DNA of 64,000 bases from Amycolatopsis alba DSM 44262 (GCF_000384215.1 NZ_KB913032.1:8765605-8829604); one strand, 5' to 3'; numbered from the stretch's first letter, positions 1 to 10,073 are shown. The notes: generated by a model from the sequence alone, not told the origin. A program made the numbers and translations.

Positions 1-700
1 TCTTCGTGGCATCACGGATTCGCGGCCCGCCGACGGCGTCGTGGATCTGCCATGGCTCCGCGGCGCGGCACAGCGGGTCCAGGACGACCCCGGCACCTTC
101 CTGTCCTGGCTGGAGGAGATCCTCCGGAACGAGGAATCCGTCCGCGACGCCGCGAAGCGCTCTTATTGGCACCCCAACGGGTTCGCCAAGATGGTGCTGC
201 ACGCTTCGGCCGATTTCCGGATCCGGCTGCACGTCTGGCCGGAAGCCGCCGAGCCGTCCCGTGGCGAATCCAATCCGCACAGCCACCGCTGGGAATTCGC
301 TTCGACCGTCATCGCGGGCGAAGGCATGCACATGGTCGAGTACGGCGAAACCGCTGCAGGCGGAGACCTTCACACCAGGTACTGGTACGGGGTCGATCCC
401 GCCGACCCCGCGGCGTTGCGGCGCGACGGACAGGCTCGCCTCAAGAAACTGCGGGCACCGCACGTGCGGTACGGGCAGGTCTATTCTTGCGACACCGAGG
501 TCGTGCACACCGTCCGGCCGATCGACGCGAGTCTCACCGCGACCCTCGTCCTGCAAGGACCCCACCGGTCGGCCAAGACCGTTGTCTACTGCTTACCCGA
601 CCAAACCGACGACCAGCCCAACGGTGAACTGACCGAAGAGGACTTCCGCGTTCTCGTCGGATCCGTCGTCGCCGCATTCGACAAGCGAGTCTCGTCATGA
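1..700 (+). CDS. Cupin-like protein, 5' end outside the window
   Basis: The frame is open from base 2, so the true start probably lies upstream; the first in-window candidate is GTG 41 (219 residues from there), which has no ribosome binding site. Counting from 41, residues H80, H82 and E85 (motif HSHRWE) followed by H156 look like the metal ligands of a single-domain cupin. No signal peptide or membrane segment is visible. The stop overlaps the start of the next gene by 4 bp (ATGA), so the two are translationally coupled with the dCTP-deaminase-like protein. Function is unknown: a metal-dependent dioxygenase or isomerase role would fit the fold, but I do not recognise a specific family. The cupin call is an inference from the His/Glu pattern. 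Confidence 0.6.
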   Translation, partial: LRGITDSRPADGVVDLPWLRGAAQRVQDDPGTFLSWLEEILRNEESVRDAAKRSYWHPNGFAKMVLHASADFRIRLHVWPEAAEPSRGESNPHSHRWEFASTVIAGEGMHMVEYGETAAGGDLHTRYWYGVDPADPAALRRDGQARLKKLRAPHVRYGQVYSCDTEVVHTVRPIDASLTATLVLQGPHRSAKTVVYCLPDQTDDQPNGELTEEDFRVLVGSVVAAFDKRVSS

Positions 701-1338
701 CCACAGTCCAGTCCGCCCCCCTCAGTCTCCATTCCGGAAGCAGGCAAATCGAAAGCGGCATCCTCACCGACCGGGAGATCCGGAGTGCCCTGCTCGAAGG
801 CGATCTTTCCGTCCTGCCTTTCGACGACTCCCTGATCCGGCCCGCGGCGATCAGCCTGCGGCTGGGCAAAGAAGCCTTCAGCCTGGAATCCACCGGCCCC
901 GTCGACATCGCCGACAAGACCACGTACCCGGACCTGGTGCCGAAGGACCTGGATGACCAAGGCAGGCTGCGGGTGGAACCCGGTGAGGTCGTCCTCGCAC
1001 CGACCATGGAACGCATCGGACTTTCGAGCAGGCTGGCCGGACTCGTCGACGGCACCAGCGACTACGCCCGCCTCGGCGTCAGCGTGGTGCTCTGCGGCCA
1101 GGTCAGTCCCGGCTTCGGCAGCAACAACGGCGCCGTCCTGACCCTGGAAATCGTCAATCATCTACGCCACGCGGTTCTGTTGCGTCCCGGCACCAGAATA
1201 TGCAATGTGATGCTTTTCGCTTCGACCGGAAGTGAGGAGTCGTATGACCGTATTCCGCACAACTATTCGAACGATCATTTCGTCATGCCCTCCCGCCTTG
1301 CCGAACGAATCGAACACGCGCACAATTCCAACAACTAG
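697..1338 (+). CDS. dCTP deaminase / dUTPase-fold protein
   Basis: 213 residues, close to the usual 190-200 of dCTP deaminases. The family deaminates dCTP to dUTP in a homotrimer. The core signature appears as GTSDYARLG (residues 119-127), matching the family's G-K-S-S-x-x-R-L-G, and TLEIVN at about 149-154. S121, R125 and E151 would be the counterparts of E. coli Ser111, Arg115 and the catalytic Glu138. The region around 45-57 (IRPAAISLRLG) matches the conserved N-terminal strand. It is divergent from housekeeping Dcd, so another nucleotide or a nucleotide-sugar is possible as substrate. Overlaps the upstream cupin gene by 4 bp; its co-occurrence with a ThiL-like kinase suggests a nucleotide-modifying cassette rather than housekeeping pyrimidine salvage. 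Confidence 0.75.
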   Translation: MTTVQSAPLSLHSGSRQIESGILTDREIRSALLEGDLSVLPFDDSLIRPAAISLRLGKEAFSLESTGPVDIADKTTYPDLVPKDLDDQGRLRVEPGEVVLAPTMERIGLSSRLAGLVDGTSDYARLGVSVVLCGQVSPGFGSNNGAVLTLEIVNHLRHAVLLRPGTRICNVMLFASTGSEESYDRIPHNYSNDHFVMPSRLAERIEHAHNSNN

Positions 1339-1359
1339 TCCGTTCATCCTCCTGGCGGG

Positions 1360-1388
1360 CAGACAGGTGAAATAGCCGCACCTATGCT
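1360..1388 (+). promoter_or_regulatory. Predicted promoter of the PLD-like gene
   Basis: CAGACA at 1360-1365 and TATGCT at 1383-1388 are separated by 17 bp and resemble SigA/HrdB -35 and -10 boxes. The expected start point is about 25 bp before GTG 1420. Prediction from sequence only. Confidence 0.35.
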
Positions 1389-1419
1389 GTAGCGAGTCCG
1401 CCCACCGGGAGGAGGCCTT

Positions 1420-2469
1420 GTGGGAACTCTCGACAGGTCGGAACTGCGCATAGCCCAGGATCTTCAGCAGACCGGGATGACCCGCTCTTCGGCGATGCTG
1501 GCCGTCGTGATGGCGACACGCGGGTACGACCGGCCGGAGCGGGATCTTGCCGAAATCGTCCGCCACTATCCCGGACTCGAATCCGTCGCCGAAGCCCGGC
1601 TGGCGATTCAGGACCTGCTCCATCGAGAATGGCTCACTCAGGCCGTCATTCACGGAGTGACGGTGACCGGGCGTGTTTCCCGGTTGGCGCAGCTGATCGC
1701 GAACCACCTGAGCGATCAGAGTGTCGCCGACAGACTGTTGGCGATTCGTGTCACGCTCGAACCCTATATCAAGGTTCTCGGCCCGATGGAGAACTCTTCG
1801 GTATTCCATTCGTATCTCGACCTTCTCCGATCGGCACAGCGCGAGATCTGCCTGCCGATGCTGGTGACCCCGCCCTACGACGAGACCGTGCGCATACTTC
1901 ACGAGCGCGCCGAAGCAGGCGTGCGGGTGCGCATACTGCTCGCCGCGCCGACGCTGGCCGTGAAATGGCGAAACGAAACCATGCGTTCCATTTCCGCCGA
2001 GCGGATCACCGCCTGGGTGCACGAGTTCCACCACTCCCCGACCGTCGAAATCCGGCTGAGCAGGACACCCGAGGACATGGAACTCGCCACCTGCTTCTCC
2101 GTGGACGGCGAAATCGTGAGATTCGATATCTACGACCCCTACCGGCAACGAAGCCTTGAAGGCGTCATGATCGAGGTCGCCTCCCCGCAGGGTATGCTGC
2201 CGAATTTCGTCAGAATGTTCCTCAGGCTCTTCGAGGAAGCATGGTCGAACTCTGTTCGCGTTGCCCCGTCGGCAAGATTCCTCTGGTTCTTCCGCAAACA
2301 CTGGAAGTCCTGGCTTGCCATCCTGTTCCTTCTGCTCGCGTTCATTCCGGTGCCGGTGCCACACTGGCCCGAAATTCTCATCGGCATCAGCTGCGGAATC
2401 GCGGCCCCGCTGCTCATCGAGGAGATACCACGAATGAACAAGATCGTTCGCAAATGGCGAAACCGATGA
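1420..2469 (+). CDS. Membrane-anchored phospholipase-D-like protein of unknown function
   Basis: 349 residues from GTG 1420, chosen because a strong ribosome binding site (GGGAGGAGG, 1407-1415) sits just ahead. Residues about 125-180 (SVFHSYLDLLRSAQREI, then an ERAEAGVRVRILLAAP segment) resemble the N-terminal half of phospholipase-D-like folds, but I see no HKD catalytic motif, so enzymatic activity is doubtful. The C-terminus has two hydrophobic segments, about 297-312 and 316-335, and ends in a basic tail (RMNKIVRKWRNR), which predicts membrane attachment. It begins 81 bp after the dCTP-deaminase-like gene behind its own predicted promoter and is followed closely by the ThiL-like gene. Function unknown. 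Confidence 0.6.
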   Translation: MGTLDRSELRIAQDLQQTGMTRSSAMLAVVMATRGYDRPERDLAEIVRHYPGLESVAEARLAIQDLLHREWLTQAVIHGVTVTGRVSRLAQLIANHLSDQSVADRLLAIRVTLEPYIKVLGPMENSSVFHSYLDLLRSAQREICLPMLVTPPYDETVRILHERAEAGVRVRILLAAPTLAVKWRNETMRSISAERITAWVHEFHHSPTVEIRLSRTPEDMELATCFSVDGEIVRFDIYDPYRQRSLEGVMIEVASPQGMLPNFVRMFLRLFEEAWSNSVRVAPSARFLWFFRKHWKSWLAILFLLLAFIPVPVPHWPEILIGISCGIAAPLLIEEIPRMNKIVRKWRNR

Positions 2470-2508
2470 TCATCGGCCGCAAGGTGACCCCGTCCCGATT
2501 GGCGGATC

Positions 2509-3603
2509 ATGCCTGGCGTAAGCGATTTTCCCCCGGTCAGTGACGACGTGCTCCTCGGCGACCTCGGCGAGCACGCGATCGTGGAGCACATTCTGCGGCC
2601 ACGCTACGGCGGTGTCCCGGCGTTCGGTGACGACTGTGCTCTCCTGGACGGCTCGGACGGGTTACGCGGCAGCGATCTGGTCGCCACCACCGACAGCTGC
2701 CCCACCCCGCTGGTCACCATTCTGGGGGAAACGGATCCGTACCACACCGGCTGGCTGCTGGTGACGATCAACGTTTCCGACCTCGCGGCGGCAGGCGCCA
2801 CTCCACTCGGACTGGTCGTCAACTACACCCTCCCGAAGACGACCACGGCAGGCGAGTTCCGGCGGCTCCTCGACGGCGTGGACGACTGCGCGGAGACCCA
2901 CGGGACCAGGATCGTCGGCGGCGATCTCCGGGACGGTCCGGTCCGGCAGCTCACCGCGACCGCGATCGGCCGGTGTGTCCCCGGAGGAAGACTCGGGCGC
3001 ACGGGCTCCGAAGTCGGAGATCGCCTGTTGCTGGTCGGTTCGCCCGGTTATCTCTGGGCGTACGCGTTGCTCGCCGAAGAGCAGGCGCGGCTTCCCGAGC
3101 CGCTCGTCGACGAAATCCGCGAGCGCGCCTGCCGCCCGATGGCGCAGCTGACCGCCGGGCGGCTGCTCGCCACGGCGGGGCTGGCCCGAGCCGCGATGGA
3201 CGTCTCCGACGGGCTCTTCCCGACCGTGCGGACACTCTGCCGCGCCAACGGTCTCGGCGCGGTGATCACCACGGACATCCAGCTGGACGACGGGCCCGCC
3301 GACGTCTGCGCGCAGGCGGGACTCGGCCGGTTCGACCTCGCACAGGCCTGGGGCGACTGGACGCTCGTGGTCGCCGTGCGATCGGACGATGTCGAACTCG
3401 CCAGGAAGACCCTCGCCGCGGAGGGCGTCGCGGCACAGGAGATCGGCACCTTCGTTCCCCGTGAGGCAGGCATCGCGCTGGACGACGGCACGCCTTGGGA
3501 AGGAATCGCGCAGGAGCGGTTCTCGCCGAGTTCTTGGCACGGCGGCGACCTGTCCCGGCTGATCGCCGACGTACTGGGCAGGCAGGCCCCCTCCGGCTCG
3601 TGA
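2509..3603 (+). CDS. ThiL / AIR-synthase-like kinase
   Basis: 364 residues, close to the length of thiamine-monophosphate kinases (about 320-350). ThiL-type signatures in order: FGDDCALL (about 44-51), VSDLAAAGATPLG (about 90-102), a GGDLRDGP loop (about 138-145) and DVSDGLF (about 226-232), corresponding to the Mg-ATP binding acidic residues of the PurM/ThiL fold. ThiL phosphorylates thiamine phosphate to the diphosphate. No other thiamine gene is nearby, and the next-door dCTP-deaminase-like and cupin proteins suggest a paralogue with another phosphate-containing substrate. ATG 2509 has only a weak purine stretch ahead; GTG 2548 is a possible later start that would remove 13 residues not expected in ThiL. 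Confidence 0.7.
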   Translation: MPGVSDFPPVSDDVLLGDLGEHAIVEHILRPRYGGVPAFGDDCALLDGSDGLRGSDLVATTDSCPTPLVTILGETDPYHTGWLLVTINVSDLAAAGATPLGLVVNYTLPKTTTAGEFRRLLDGVDDCAETHGTRIVGGDLRDGPVRQLTATAIGRCVPGGRLGRTGSEVGDRLLLVGSPGYLWAYALLAEEQARLPEPLVDEIRERACRPMAQLTAGRLLATAGLARAAMDVSDGLFPTVRTLCRANGLGAVITTDIQLDDGPADVCAQAGLGRFDLAQAWGDWTLVVAVRSDDVELARKTLAAEGVAAQEIGTFVPREAGIALDDGTPWEGIAQERFSPSSWHGGDLSRLIADVLGRQAPSGS

Positions 3604-3668
3604 GTGGCGGCAGGTCGCCCGGACGCGTCGTGATTCGGGTCACATGCGGTGTCATCGCCCGGCGTCTC

Positions 3669-3687
3669 TATAAACCAACCGCTTAGT
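3669..3687 (+). promoter_or_regulatory. -10 box and TetR-type operator before the acyl-CoA operon
   Basis: TATAAA (3669-3674) resembles a -10 box and runs directly into the imperfect palindrome ACCAACCGCTTAGT (3674-3687; 10 of 14 positions symmetric). The layout fits a repressor blocking transcription of the operon starting at 3734. Confidence 0.45.
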
Positions 3688-3733
3688 ACGGCAGACTCGA
3701 CGTCACTTCCACTCGACGACGAGGAGTAGACCC

Positions 3734-4495
3734 GTGACCGAACACCCCTCCCGCGTAGCGATCGTCACCGGCGCCGGCCGTGGCATCGGCGCGGCCGTGG
3801 CCAAGCGGCTCGCTTCCGACGGGTTCGCCGTCGGCCTGCTGGACCTCGACGAGGCGGGCGTCAAGCAGGGAGCCGAGGCGATCGTCGCCGAGGGCGGCAA
3901 GGCCGTCGGTGTCGCGCTGGACGTCAACGACGCCGCGCAGGTCGAGGCCGCGGTGACCAGGGTGGCCGAGGAGCTCGGCGCGCCGACCGTACTGATCAAC
4001 AACGCCGGCATCACCCGCGACAACCTGCTGTTCAAGATGACCGAACAGGACTGGGACTCGGTGCTGGGCGTTCACCTGAAGGGGTCGTTCCTGATGACCC
4101 GCGAGGTGCAGAAGTACCAGACGCAGGAGAAGTGGGGCCGCATCGTCAACCTGTCCAGCACCTCGGCGCTGGGCAACCGCGGCCAGGTCAACTACTCCGC
4201 GGCCAAGGCGGGCATGCAGGGCTTCACCAAGACCCTCGCGATCGAACTGGGCAAGTTCAACGTCACCGCGAACGCCATCGCCCCCGGCTTCATCGCCACC
4301 GACATGACCGCGGCGACCGCCGAGCGGATCGGCATGTCGTTCGAGGACTTCAAGGCGGCGGCCGCGTCGCAGATCCCGGTGCAGCGCGTCGGCACCCCCG
4401 ACGACATCGCCAATCTCGCGTCGTTCCTGGTGAGCGACGGCGCCGGGTTCATCTCCGGCCAGGTCATCTACGTCGCCGGCGGACCGAAGGACTGA
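3734..4495 (+). CDS. FabG-type short-chain dehydrogenase/reductase
   Basis: 253-residue classical SDR, the normal length. NAD(P)-binding TGAGRGIG at 12-19, NNAG at 89-92 and the catalytic set S141, Y154, K158 (YSAAK) are all present. The family reduces 3-oxoacyl thioesters or oxidises 3-hydroxyacyl-CoA. Placement with a MaoC-like hydratase and three acyl-CoA dehydrogenases favours a beta-oxidation step (3-hydroxyacyl-CoA dehydrogenase) over fatty acid synthesis. First gene of the operon, with only 3 bp between its stop and the next start. The start follows a GACGAGGAG ribosome binding site. Confidence 0.85.
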   Translation: MTEHPSRVAIVTGAGRGIGAAVAKRLASDGFAVGLLDLDEAGVKQGAEAIVAEGGKAVGVALDVNDAAQVEAAVTRVAEELGAPTVLINNAGITRDNLLFKMTEQDWDSVLGVHLKGSFLMTREVQKYQTQEKWGRIVNLSSTSALGNRGQVNYSAAKAGMQGFTKTLAIELGKFNVTANAIAPGFIATDMTAATAERIGMSFEDFKAAAASQIPVQRVGTPDDIANLASFLVSDGAGFISGQVIYVAGGPKD

Positions 4496-4498
4496 GTC

Positions 4499-4951
4499 AT
4501 GCGCGAATTCGCCTCCCTGCAGGAGTTCGAGAACGCCGTCGGCGAGCATTTCGGCTACAGCGAATGGCTGACGCTCACCCAGGAACGGGTGAACCTGTTC
4601 GCCGACGCCACCGACGACCACCAGTGGATCCACGTCGACGTCGAGAAGGCCGCCGATGGCCCGTTCGGTGCGCCGATCGCGCACGGTTTCCTGACTCTTT
4701 CGCTCATTTCGGGCTTCGTCGGCAAGCTCTACCGGGTCCACGGGCTCAAGATGGGCATCAACTACGGCCTGAACAAGGTCCGGTTCCCCCAGCCGGTCAA
4801 GGTGGGTTCGAAGATCCGGGCGGGCGCCGAACTGATCGAGGTCACCGACGTCACCGGTGGCAAGCAGACCATCGTCCGGTGGACGATCGAGATCGACGGC
4901 GAGCCGAAACCGGCGTGTGTGGCGGAGATGGTCGTCCGGCTGATCGCCTGA
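4499..4951 (+). CDS. MaoC-like (R)-specific enoyl-CoA hydratase
   Basis: 150-residue single hotdog domain. The hydratase-2 type motif appears as FADATDDHQWIH, in which D40 and H45 are the expected catalytic Asp-His pair, followed by the HGFLTLSLI stretch typical of MaoC dehydratases. It would hydrate a trans-2-enoyl-CoA. Next to the SDR and upstream of the acyl-CoA dehydrogenases, it supplies the middle step of an acyl-CoA degradation route. Confidence 0.85.
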   Translation: MREFASLQEFENAVGEHFGYSEWLTLTQERVNLFADATDDHQWIHVDVEKAADGPFGAPIAHGFLTLSLISGFVGKLYRVHGLKMGINYGLNKVRFPQPVKVGSKIRAGAELIEVTDVTGGKQTIVRWTIEIDGEPKPACVAEMVVRLIA

Positions 4952-4995
4952 GAAAGGTGACCTCCGGCACCTCGCCGGACCGCCACTACCCGACA

Positions 4996-5011
4996 TACCG
5001 ACTGGTCGGTA
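4996..5011 (+). promoter_or_regulatory. TetR-type operator inside the acyl-CoA operon
   Basis: TACCGACTGGTCGGTA is a perfect 7+7 bp inverted repeat with a 2-bp centre, in the 92-bp gap before the APH-like gene. It shares the TACCG/CGGTA half-site with the palindrome upstream of the TetR gene (10724-10733). Likely an internal promoter/operator. Confidence 0.6.
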
Positions 5012-5043
5012 CTGTAACCGGAAAGCGCGACGCTGGAGGCACC

Positions 5044-6069
5044 ATGAACCAGACCGACCTGCCGGGCCTCGACCTGACCAGGCTCAAGGCCCATCTGGAC
5101 GAGCATCGGCCGGGTCTCGTCCAAGGCGACCTGAGCGGCCAGGTCGTGGAAGGGGGCAGGTCGAACCTCACCTACATCGTGGGCGACGGCCGGTCCCGCT
5201 GGGTGGTCCGGCGCCCACCGCTGGGCCATGTCCTGCCGACCGCGCACGACATGGGCCGCGAGTTCCGGGTGATCTCCGGCCTGCACGGCACGGCCGTCCC
5301 GGTGCCGGAAACCGTGCTGCTGTGCGAGGACACCGACGTCATCGGCTCGCGGTTCTACGTGATGGAGTTCGTGGAGGGCACCCCTTTCCGCTCGGACACC
5401 GAACTGGCCGCGCTGGGCCCCGCCCGGACGAAGGCGATCGCGGGCGAACTGGTCGACACCCTGGTCGCGCTGCACGCCGTCGATCCGGAATCGGTGGGAC
5501 TGGGCGATTTCGGCCGTCCGGAGGGCTTCCTCGAACGCCAGCTGCGGCGCTGGAAGAAGCAGCTCGACGGCAACCGCAGCCGCGACCTCCCCGGCGTCGA
5601 CGAGCTGCACGACAGGCTCGCCTCGTCGGTCCCCGAATCGGGGCGGCCGTCGATCGTCCACGGTGACTACCGGCTCGACAACGTGCTGGTGAACGCCGAC
5701 GACCGGATCACCGCGGTGCTGGACTGGGAGATGTCCACCCTCGGCGATCCGCTGACCGACCTCGCGCTGCTGGTGGCCTACGCCGAACGCGACAAGGTGT
5801 CGCTGCAGTTCGTGTCCAACGCCAGTTCCGCGCCGGGGTACCCGCGCAACGACGAGGTCATCGCCCGGTACGCCGAGCGTTCGGGCCGCGACGTCTCACG
5901 GCTCAACTGGTACGTGGGCTTCGCCTTCTTCAAACTCGCGGTGATCCTGGAAGGCATCCACCTCCGCTACAGCAAGGGGCAGACCGTCGGTGCCGGATTC
6001 GACGGCATCGGAGCGGGCGTCGTCCCGTTGATCGCGCACGGCAATGAGACTCTCAAGGAAGAGGGATAG
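5044..6069 (+). CDS. APH-family phosphotransferase of acyl-CoA catabolism (ACAD10/FadE36 type)
   Basis: 341 residues from ATG 5044, selected because GCTGGAGG lies just ahead, although the frame is open further upstream. The kinase fold is marked by HGDYRLDN (206-213, catalytic D208) and [11 protein letters not shown] (from about 226, metal-binding D227). Proteins of this type are related to the N-terminal kinase domain of human ACAD10/11, which phosphorylates 4-hydroxyacyl-CoA, and are usually encoded beside an acyl-CoA dehydrogenase, as here (4-bp gap). Role by inference: phosphorylating a hydroxyacyl-CoA so that the next enzyme can remove phosphate. An antibiotic kinase role is unlikely in this context. 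Confidence 0.8.
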   Translation: MNQTDLPGLDLTRLKAHLDEHRPGLVQGDLSGQVVEGGRSNLTYIVGDGRSRWVVRRPPLGHVLPTAHDMGREFRVISGLHGTAVPVPETVLLCEDTDVIGSRFYVMEFVEGTPFRSDTELAALGPARTKAIAGELVDTLVALHAVDPESVGLGDFGRPEGFLERQLRRWKKQLDGNRSRDLPGVDELHDRLASSVPESGRPSIVHGDYRLDNVLVNADDRITAVLDWEMSTLGDPLTDLALLVAYAERDKVSLQFVSNASSAPGYPRNDEVIARYAERSGRDVSRLNWYVGFAFFKLAVILEGIHLRYSKGQTVGAGFDGIGAGVVPLIAHGNETLKEEG

Positions 6070-6073
6070 CAGG

Positions 6074-7293
<1,220 letters not shown>

Positions 7294-7297
<4 letters not shown>

Positions 7298-8475
7298 CGA
7301 CACCTCAGGAACTCAAGGGGCGCGTGGCCGAGCTGCTGGCCGCGTATCCGCCGGAAAGCACGCCACGCCAGGACTTTCTCCACGCGCGGTTCGACGCCGG
7401 GCTGGCGTGGATCCACTTCCCCGAGGGCCTGGGCGGCCTGAGCGCGCCGCGTTCGCTCCAGTCCGTCGTGGACAAAGAGCTCGCGGCGGCGGGCGCGCCG
7501 GACAACGACAAACGGCGGATCGGGATCGGCCTCGGCATGGCCGCGCCGACCATTCTCGCCTTCGGCACCCCTGAGCAGCACCAGCGCTTCCTGCGTCCAC
7601 TGTGGACTGAGCGGGAGGTGTGGTGCCAGCTGTTCAGCGAGCCGGGCGCGGGTTCCGACCTCGCCGCGCTGGGCACCCGCGCGGTCCGCGACGGCGACGA
7701 CTGGGTGGTCACCGGCCAGAAGGTCTGGACTTCGGGCGCGCACAAGTCGCAGTGGGCGATCCTGGTCACCCGCACCGATCCCGACGTGCCGAAGCATCGC
7801 GGCATGACGTACTTCCTGTGCGACATGACCGCGCCGGGTGTGGAGGTCCGGCCGTTGCGCCAGATCACCGGTGAGGCCGAGTTCAACGAGGTCTTCCTCA
7901 GCGAGGTCCGCATTCCCGACGCGCACCGCCTCGGCGCGGTCGGCGAGGGCTGGAAGGTCGCGCAGACCACGCTGATGAACGAACGGGTCGCGATCGGCGG
8001 GACCGAGTTCCCGCGCGACGGCGGGATGGTCGGCGTCCTCACCGAGACCTGGCGAGAACGTCCGGAACTGCGGACCTCGGAACTGCACGACAGGCTGCTG
8101 AAACTGTGGGTGGAGGGCGAAAGCCTGCGCCTGGTGAGTTCGCGGCTGCGGCAGCAACTCGCCGCCGGCGCGCCCGGACCGGAGGGTTCCGCGGTCAAGG
8201 TCGCCTTCTCCGAGCTGAACCAGGCCGCGTCCGGGCTGGAGATCGAACTGCTCGGCGACGAAGGCCTGCGCTACGACGACTGGACGATGCGACGTCCGGA
8301 CGGCGTGAACTTCCTCGGCCGCGAGGCCGGATACCGCTATCTGCGCGCGAAGGGGAACTCCATCGAGGGCGGCACCTCGGAGGTCCTGCGCAACATCATC
8401 GCCGAGCGCGTGCTGGGGCTGCCGTCCGAGCCGCGGATCGACAAGGACGTCGCCTGGAAGGACCTGCCCCGATGA
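7294..8475 (+). CDS. Acyl-CoA dehydrogenase, likely catalytic subunit of a heteromer
   Basis: 393 residues. The FAD/substrate loop is [19 protein letters not shown] (about 111-129) and the C-terminal signature [20 protein letters not shown] carries the catalytic Glu. Starts with GTG and overlaps both neighbours by 4 bp. The following gene encodes a shorter dehydrogenase that lacks this signature, an arrangement known from alpha2-beta2 enzymes such as mycobacterial FadE28-FadE29. The heteromer is inferred, not seen. Confidence 0.85.
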
Positions 8476-9587
8476 GCGACCTGTTGTACTCCGAGGTCGA
8501 AGAGGACCTCCGGGCCAGTGTCCGCGACCTGTTCTCCGACCGCGTGGAACCGGCGTCCCTGATCACCAGGACCGAGACGGCCGAACCGTACGACCTGGCA
8601 CTGTGGCGCACGCTCGCCGCCGACCTCGGCGCGGCCGGTCTGGCCGTCCCGGAGGCGCTGGGCGGGCACGGTGCTTCGGCCCGTGAGGTCGCCGTGGTGA
8701 TGGAGGAACTCGGGCGCAGCGTCGCCCCCGTCCCCTATCTCGGCAGCGCCGTCCTGGCGACGTCGGCCCTGCTGGCGACCGACACTGCGCAAGCGGAAGT
8801 GACGGAAAGGCTCGGGAAACTGGCCGCGGGCGCGCTCATCGGCGCGCTGGCGGTACCGCTGTCGGCCACGCCCGGCGCCGGGTTCCCCTCGACGGTCACC
8901 GCGACCGCCGACGGGACGCTCGACGGCCAGGTCCGCAGCGTCGCCGACGCTTCGGTGGCCGAGCTGCTCGTCGTCCCGGCGGTGGGCCCCGACGGTCCCG
9001 GCCTCTACACGGTCGACGCGGCTTCGGCGGGCGTGACGGTCACCGAGGCGATTTCCCTGGACCTGACCCGGCGCATCGCCGACGTCACCTTGGAGAACGT
9101 GGCCGCGAAACGCGTCGCCGCCTCCTCGGCGGCGACGTCCGCGCTGGACACGGCACTCGTGACGGCGGCGGGGCTGCTCGCGTCGGAACAGCTCGGGATC
9201 GCCGAATGGGCGCTGACCGAAACGGTGCGCTATCTCAAGGAGCGCTACCAGTTCGGCCGTCAGGTCGGTTCCTTCCAGTCGCTGAAGCACCGGCTGGCGA
9301 ACCTGTACACGGATCTGGTCAACGCCAGGGCGACGGCGCGCTACGCCGCCGACTGCCTGGCTTCCGGTGACGACGTCGCGATCGCCGTCGCGGTGGCACA
9401 GGCCAGGAACTCCCCCATCGCCGTCCACGCCGCCGAAGAGGCGATCCAGCTGCACGGCGGGATCGGCATGACCTGGGAGCACCCCGCGCACCTGTACCTG
9501 AAGCGCGCGAAGAGCGACGAGATCGCCCTGGGCACCCCTGGGCGGCATCGCGCGGCCCTCGCCTCGCTGATCGACCTGCCCGCCTGA
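8472..9587 (+). CDS. Acyl-CoA dehydrogenase, likely non-catalytic partner subunit
   Basis: 371 residues from ATG 8472, which overlaps the previous stop by 4 bp; the frame is open further upstream but coupling fixes this start. The C-terminal domain keeps the FAD-binding helices (RYLKERYQFGRQVGSFQ, about 252-268; QLHGGIGMTWEH) but, where the catalytic Glu signature should be, reads DEIALGTPGRHR. The middle domain is short and Ala-rich. This matches beta-type subunits that supply FAD contacts while the neighbouring protein carries the base. Last gene of the operon, followed directly by a hairpin. Confidence 0.8.
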   Translation: MSDLLYSEVEEDLRASVRDLFSDRVEPASLITRTETAEPYDLALWRTLAADLGAAGLAVPEALGGHGASAREVAVVMEELGRSVAPVPYLGSAVLATSALLATDTAQAEVTERLGKLAAGALIGALAVPLSATPGAGFPSTVTATADGTLDGQVRSVADASVAELLVVPAVGPDGPGLYTVDAASAGVTVTEAISLDLTRRIADVTLENVAAKRVAASSAATSALDTALVTAAGLLASEQLGIAEWALTETVRYLKERYQFGRQVGSFQSLKHRLANLYTDLVNARATARYAADCLASGDDVAIAVAVAQARNSPIAVHAAEEAIQLHGGIGMTWEHPAHLYLKRAKSDEIALGTPGRHRAALASLIDLPA

Positions 9588-9593
9588 TCTCCC

Positions 9594-9632
9594 CCGGCGG
9601 GGTCCGCCCCGGAAAGTGTCGGACCCCGCCGG
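9594..9632 (+). terminator. Hairpin terminator after the acyl-CoA operon
   Basis: Perfect 13-bp GC-rich arms (CCGGCGGGGTCCG / CGGACCCCGCCGG) around a 13-nt loop, 6 bp after the stop codon. No U-tract follows, which is usual for actinomycete terminators. Confidence 0.75.
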
Positions 9633-9636
9633 TATA

Positions 9637-9662
9637 CCTGTTCGAACATCTGATCGAACAGG
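9637..9662 (+). promoter_or_regulatory. SOS-box-like operator before the Cys-rich gene
   Basis: CCTGTTCGA and TCGAACAGG form a perfect 9+9 bp inverted repeat with an 8-bp spacer, ending 8 bp before ATG 9671. Inside it, TCGAACATCTGATCGA (9642-9657) matches the actinobacterial LexA box TCGAAC-N4-GTTCGA with one mismatch. Binding would cover the ribosome binding region. Confidence 0.5.
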
Positions 9663-9670
9663 GAGTCATC

Positions 9671-10063
9671 ATGAAACTGCTCGTGGCCACCTCGAAAACG
9701 CAGGGTGCGCGGGAGAACGACTTCAACCACTGCATCGAAGGCGAACTGATCTGGATCGCCCCGTGCTGCGAAGACGGCGAAGAATCACCCGATTCCGAAT
9801 GCGGTTGCGGCCGGTCGTTCGCCGGGCTGAACTCGCACCACGGGACGACGACGGCGCTCGTCGTGGAACTGCCCGGCTTCACCTGCTCCGACTACACCGA
9901 GGCGTTGCGGTCGAGCATGGCCGCGCAGGGCTGGCCGCCCGACGCCGCCGACGAAGTGGCGGCGGGGCTGCTCTCCTTCGCCTTCGGCTGGGAGGTGGGA
10001 ACGGTGCTCGAACGCCGATACGACCTGTTCATCGAGCGTCTCGTCCCCGCGTCACCGGGCTGA
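9671..10063 (+). CDS. Cys-rich small hypothetical protein
   Basis: 130 residues, ATG preceded by CAGGGAG. It is acidic, with a cluster C32, C33, C44, C46 and H56, H57 near C21 that could bind a metal; no signal peptide or membrane segment is seen. I do not recognise the family. It stands alone between the terminator of the acyl-CoA operon and the convergent TetR gene, under an SOS-box-like inverted repeat, so a role in a stress or DNA-damage response is possible but only inferred from the operator. Confidence 0.7.
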   Translation: MKLLVATSKTQGARENDFNHCIEGELIWIAPCCEDGEESPDSECGCGRSFAGLNSHHGTTTALVVELPGFTCSDYTEALRSSMAAQGWPPDAADEVAAGLLSFAFGWEVGTVLERRYDLFIERLVPASPG

Positions 10064-10073
10064 ACGTCCCCGG

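Noticed and set aside
4132..5043. Upstream extension of the APH-like gene
   Set aside because: It would overlap the SDR and MaoC genes; ATG 5044 has a good ribosome binding site and gives the normal family length.
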